A stretch of 8,944 nt of DNA, taken from an uncultured Haloferula sp. Its GTDB lineage: Bacteria; Verrucomicrobiota; Verrucomicrobiae; Verrucomicrobiales; Akkermansiaceae. The notes beneath the pieces were generated by a model. It searched no databases and was not told the DNA's origin. It saw only the letters and a list, made by a program, of their open reading frames with translations. The stretch spans positions 1 through 8,944 of the forward strand of contig CAMLOZ010000105.1 of assembly GCA_946481625.1 (NCBI GenBank). The letters are read 5' to 3'. Positions 6,181 to 8,944 of this stretch are shown one piece after another (position 1 is the first letter of the stretch; the number at the start of each line of letters is the position of its first letter). A program made the position numbers and the translations under genes.

Positions 6181-7125
6181 TCACTCCTCCGCAATGCTCA
6201 CCCCCGGCAATCCCGAATCCAGCGGAACCGTGGCGTCCAACAGATCGAACCCGTCCATCGGGCTCAAGATCAGCGCATCGATCGCTTCCGGGGCATACCC
6301 CGCCGCCTGAAGCGCCTCGGTCGCCGCGGGCCGGTCGTCCTCCAGCCATTTGCGACCGACCCTCTCCAAGGCCCATCCGCGCCAAGCCCCCTCGACGGAG
6401 CCGGCCCATTGCATCGCATTTGCGGGATCGATGGCCACCACCTCGTCGGCAAACGCCGCGGCGATCTCCGGATATGCGGGATTTTCCCAACGGTCGTTGA
6501 GCCACTCCGCCGCTCCACCGGAATCCGCGTGCAACCAACCGAGGATCAACCCGCGTTGAGCGGGCGCGTGCCAAGCCGCGGCTTCGCCCGCCGACAAGCG
6601 CTCTTCCAACCATGCCTTCGCCGCCACCGGATCGACACTCGCCCATCCACGCAGCAAGCCGGGAATCGCGCTGCCGTCATCCCCTCCGATCATGGCCGCC
6701 GCGCTTGGCCCGTCCAAGCGGCCCCACTTCTCCATGAAGGCATGCCATTCCTCTTCGTCCGGCAGGGCTTCCCCGGACCGCAGCATCCGGTAGAGGTCCG
6801 CGGCATTGCCCGCTTCCATCCCAGCCAGCAACTTTCGGAAGGCCTCCTTCCTCTGTGCCGAATGGCGGCCCGTGATCGTGATCACCGGATGCCTGAGCGG
6901 CGCGGCCTCCGAAGCCTCCAGCCACACCGTCACCATTTCCCGGGGGGAAGGGACGGCGGGTGGGGGATCCTTCATCCCGGCCATCGACGGGCTTCCTGCC
7001 GGTGTGGTGACGGGGATGTCTTCACGAACGCCGAAGCGCCCGCAGAGCAACCCCGCCACTCCGCAGCCAACGGCCAAAGGCCACAAATATCGCGGACGCA
7101 ACAGGCGATGGCGAAAGGCTTCCAT
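6181..7125 (-). CDS. Membrane-anchored protein with repeated Trp/DP helical motifs, function unknown
   Basis: I do not recognise a characterised family. The 314-residue product has a short basic N-terminus (MEAFRHRLLRPR) and one hydrophobic segment (about 14-29), so most of it should lie outside the cytoplasmic membrane. A Pro/Ser-rich linker (about 38-62) follows. The remainder looks all-helical. A motif of the form W-x(3)-DP-x(2)-A-x(2)-WL recurs: GWASVDPVAAKAWL (160-173), GWLHADSGGAAEWL (196-209), VVAIDPANAMQW (229-240) and a degenerate KWLEDDRPAATEAL (259-272), about 31-36 residues apart. Proteins with such repeats are common in Verrucomicrobiota and resemble HEAT/TPR-like scaffolds. A weak GGA precedes the ATG. 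It starts 18 bases after the PEP-CTERM gene and is probably co-transcribed with it. A protein-interaction role at the envelope is inference. Confidence 0.75.
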   Translation of the reverse strand: MEAFRHRLLRPRYLWPLAVGCGVAGLLCGRFGVREDIPVTTPAGSPSMAGMKDPPPAVPSPREMVTVWLEASEAAPLRHPVITITGRHSAQRKEAFRKLLAGMEAGNAADLYRMLRSGEALPDEEEWHAFMEKWGRLDGPSAAAMIGGDDGSAIPGLLRGWASVDPVAAKAWLEERLSAGEAAAWHAPAQRGLILGWLHADSGGAAEWLNDRWENPAYPEIAAAFADEVVAIDPANAMQWAGSVEGAWRGWALERVGRKWLEDDRPAATEALQAAGYAPEAIDALILSPMDGFDLLDATVPLDSGLPGVSIAEE

Positions 7126-7143
7126 ATCGTTCCAGCAATACCG

Positions 7144-7914
7144 TCAGGCCGACCGGCGGCGCCGCAGCAGGCAACCGAGGATGGTACAGCCCGCAAGCAG
7201 GCTTGTCCCCGGCTCCGGTACCGTGACGGCCGTGATGGTTATATACGGATGAACGTTCTCGTTGCCGGTCGCGAGGGTTCCGTTCTCATTGTAAGTGTAG
7301 GTATCCGGCAGCAGCGCGGTGGCTTCCGTGTCGAAGGGTCCGCCGAATGTATAAGTGGGAGCGGGAGAGCCTCCGAACGGGGAGCCCGTGTAATAGGCAA
7401 CGGTGTTCGAACCCGTGTTCGTGATCCCGAGCCACATCACCCCGTTCGAGATCGAGGCGAAGGGGTTCCCGGTCAGGTTCGGGTACTCGATCTGAGCCGA
7501 CACGCCGGCGATGGCCGTGTTGCCCGGATCGGATGGTTGGCCCGAAACGGCTTCCATGACCGCCGCGGTTCCCGCCGTGATCCCGGAAAGCTCGGTGATC
7601 GAGGACAGGTCGGTGCCGCTGTCCGTGGCGCTGTAGAAGCTGAACGAGACGGTGGACGAGCCCCCCGATGAAAGCAGGAAGGTGCTCACCTCGAAGTAAT
7701 CCGTGGCCTCGCTGCTCTGCCATGCCCCGGCGGCGTAGGGTATGGCGACGTAGAGCGTCTGGCCCGCGTGGATCTCGCTGACAAAGTCGCTCCCGCCGCC
7801 GGTGACTTCGCCGGGGTTTGTATTCGTCACCAGCGACAGCGTCGCGGCTTCGAGCATGGATGGCCCTGCGAGCGCGAGCGTCAGCAGGGCAGTCATGGTG
7901 GGTGTATTCATCAT
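7144..7914 (-). CDS. PEP-CTERM sorting domain protein, exported
   Basis: The 256-residue protein has an N-terminal signal peptide (about 1-23, ending MLEA before ATL), although its n-region lacks Lys/Arg. The middle is rich in Ser, Thr, Gly and Asn and probably forms a beta-sandwich; I recognise no catalytic motif. The C-terminus is a textbook PEP-CTERM signal: VPEPG (232-236), a short hydrophobic segment (238-250) and four arginines (251-254). Such proteins are cut and anchored or released by exosortase (EpsH family) in Gram-negative bacteria that usually make exopolysaccharide. No exosortase is in the window. Two ATGs (7914 and 7911) stand in tandem; the first is taken. The leader is CA-repeat-rich with no Shine-Dalgarno. 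The gene sits 43 bases after the S74 gene and 18 bases before the helical-repeat gene, on the same strand. Confidence 0.9.
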   Translation of the reverse strand: MMNTPTMTALLTLALAGPSMLEAATLSLVTNTNPGEVTGGGSDFVSEIHAGQTLYVAIPYAAGAWQSSEATDYFEVSTFLLSSGGSSTVSFSFYSATDSGTDLSSITELSGITAGTAAVMEAVSGQPSDPGNTAIAGVSAQIEYPNLTGNPFASISNGVMWLGITNTGSNTVAYYTGSPFGGSPAPTYTFGGPFDTEATALLPDTYTYNENGTLATGNENVHPYITITAVTVPEPGTSLLAGCTILGCLLRRRRSA

Positions 7915-7940
7915 CAGTGTGTGTGTTGTGATTGTGTGTC
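7915..7940. repeat. GT/CA-rich leader before the PEP-CTERM gene
   Basis: An impure GT dinucleotide run directly precedes the PEP-CTERM start codon. On the transcribed strand this is a C/A-rich, probably unstructured leader. There is no purine-rich ribosome binding site in it. An unstructured CA-rich leader can aid initiation without Shine-Dalgarno pairing, which is inference here. The run might also vary by slippage. Confidence 0.4.
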
Positions 7941-7957
7941 GATTGAGGTGAGATGGC

Positions 7958-8944
7958 CTATTTCGTCAGGGAGACGGTGCGGACGGCATTCTCGCCTCCC
8001 TTCACTTGAATGGCCGAGACTGCTTTCTTCAGCGTTTCCACGTCCGATGCCATCGCAGCCAGCTCGGCATTCGCGGCCTTGAGCTGCGCATTCTCGGCCA
8101 CGAGACCTTCCAGCTTCGCCAGACGCCCCTTCAGTTCTGCAATCTCGGCATCCTTCTCCTGCTTCAATTGCTGAATCGCTTTTGCCAGCACGGGGGTGAC
8201 ACGGCCGTAGTCCACCGTCCAAGGATTCTCCGTAGGATTCTCCCCGCCCTCCGTCACGGCGTTTGGAAACACCGTCTGCAATTGCTGGGCGATGAATCCG
8301 GTCTCGCCACGGTCGGGGCTCGTCTTGTAGTTGTAGTCGCTCACCTGCATCTTCATCACTTCCGCGAGGCCCTTGGCACTCGGGCGGATATGCTCCTTCA
8401 GGCGCTCGTCGGAGGTGGTGTTGAAAGCGACGCCGCCCGCCGTGGCGCTAACACTGCCCCGCAGGACCCCACCCACGATATAAGACGTGAAGAGATCGCC
8501 ATCTGCAGCGCCCTCCGGCTTGGATAGATGCAAGGGAGGAAATTGTCCTGAGCGCTGGATACCCACGGTTACAGCGTTGCCCGAAGCAGGGTAGGTGATC
8601 ACTTCAAATCCATCGGCATTGGCGGTGCCGCTCCAGAATTCACCGGTCTGCACGCCTGTCGTAGCCATGATCTTGGTGGTGCCCCGGACATCCAACTGGC
8701 AGATCGGCGCCACCGTGGCGATTCCGGTGTTGCCCTGGATGATCGCCCCGTTCGTCGGAGCCACGGTGCCCGTGGTGCTGGTGTAGGTTGCATCCCCGAT
8801 GGCCAGCCCGCCGCTGGCGGTGCTGCCGTTGACGCTGAGCTTGGACTTCGGCGTGGTAGTGCCGATGCCGACGTTCTGCGCGGAGACCACGGGGGTGAGG
8901 AGCGCGGTTGCCAGGAGACAGGCGGCTAAAGGGACGGACTGAAG
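7958..8944 (-). CDS. Secreted tail-fibre-type protein with S74 chaperone domain and coiled coil, 5' end outside window
   Basis: The frame is open to the window edge. The codons at 8891-8944 encode a hydrophobic stretch (LAACLLATALLTPVVSA) that reads as a signal peptide ending before QNVGIG. The GTG at 8890 is therefore internal and the true start lies beyond 8944. In the 328 visible residues, after the signal peptide comes VGIGTTTPKSKLSVNG, a repeat typical of bacterial tail-fibre-like proteins. A degenerate second copy (TGIATVAPICQLDVRG) follows. The S74 (endosialidase-type intramolecular chaperone) domain begins at about 175 with TTSDERLKEHI. Ser178 and Lys183 match the self-cleavage Ser/Lys pair by spacing. 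It continues with GFIAQQLQTVFPNAV and VDYGRVTPVLAKAIQ. A coiled coil (LKQEKDAEIAELKGRL and similar heptads) extends to near the end. S74 domains trimerise and fold the preceding fibre, then cut themselves off. The signal peptide argues for a cell-surface protein rather than a prophage tail gene; no phage genes are nearby. Confidence 0.88.
   Translation of the reverse strand, partial: LQSVPLAACLLATALLTPVVSAQNVGIGTTTPKSKLSVNGSTASGGLAIGDATYTSTTGTVAPTNGAIIQGNTGIATVAPICQLDVRGTTKIMATTGVQTGEFWSGTANADGFEVITYPASGNAVTVGIQRSGQFPPLHLSKPEGAADGDLFTSYIVGGVLRGSVSATAGGVAFNTTSDERLKEHIRPSAKGLAEVMKMQVSDYNYKTSPDRGETGFIAQQLQTVFPNAVTEGGENPTENPWTVDYGRVTPVLAKAIQQLKQEKDAEIAELKGRLAKLEGLVAENAQLKAANAELAAMASDVETLKKAVSAIQVKGGENAVRTVSLTK

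Noticed and set aside
6076..7671. Long plus-strand open frame (531 codons) across the helical-repeat and PEP-CTERM genes
   Set aside because: It runs antisense through two genes with a membrane segment, repeats and a PEP-CTERM tail; its own translation is Arg/Pro/Gly-rich and without recognisable domains.
7958..8890. GTG at 8890 as the start of the S74 protein
   Set aside because: The frame continues to the window edge and the added codons give a good signal peptide, so the GTG is internal.
7958..8944. Prophage remnant
   Set aside because: Only an S74 domain hints at phage; there are no other phage genes, and the signal peptide and PEP-CTERM neighbour fit a cell-surface protein.

Overview
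The window looks like an ordinary chromosomal segment of a GC-rich Gram-negative bacterium, most likely a member of the Verrucomicrobiota (Luteolibacter/Haloferula-like; this placement is inference). The pointers are a PEP-CTERM surface protein, a secreted protein with a tail-fibre (S74) chaperone domain, an RG-rich RRM protein, a membrane-anchored protein with Trp-rich helical repeats, few Shine-Dalgarno sites, and structured repeats in convergent gene gaps. I found no rRNA, tRNA, CRISPR array, transposase or integrase.

Left part (1-2519): the 3' two-thirds of htpG (+) runs in from outside the window. It converges on miaA (-), and the gap holds a structured intergenic repeat (element A) plus further inverted repeats. 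Centre-left (2530-3947): a gene for an RNA-binding protein (RRM with an RG/Glu-rich disordered tail, -) lies upstream of miaA and is separated from it by a strong intrinsic terminator. A 462-bp divergent region with a candidate promoter and a possible long leader separates it from the next gene.

Centre (3948-6030): an S11-type serine D,D-peptidase (penicillin-binding protein class) and a 6-phosphofructokinase follow head to tail on +. The kinase has the residue pair Gly115/Lys135, matching Gly104 of ATP-type enzymes and Lys124 of the PPi/mixed clade. A second structured repeat (element B) sits in the convergent gap after it. Elements A and B share box spacing, and two stem base pairs differ by matched substitutions on both strands, so they appear to be two members of one structured repeat family.

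Right part (6181-8944): three closely spaced minus-strand genes for exported proteins. In transcription order these are an S74/tail-fibre-type protein (its 5' end is cut by the window edge, but the visible part of its signal peptide is in frame), a PEP-CTERM protein, and a membrane-anchored protein with a repeated Trp/DP motif. The gaps are 43 and 18 nt, so they may be one transcription unit. It is a plausible cell-surface locus of unknown function and, with the covarying repeats, the most interesting part of the window.
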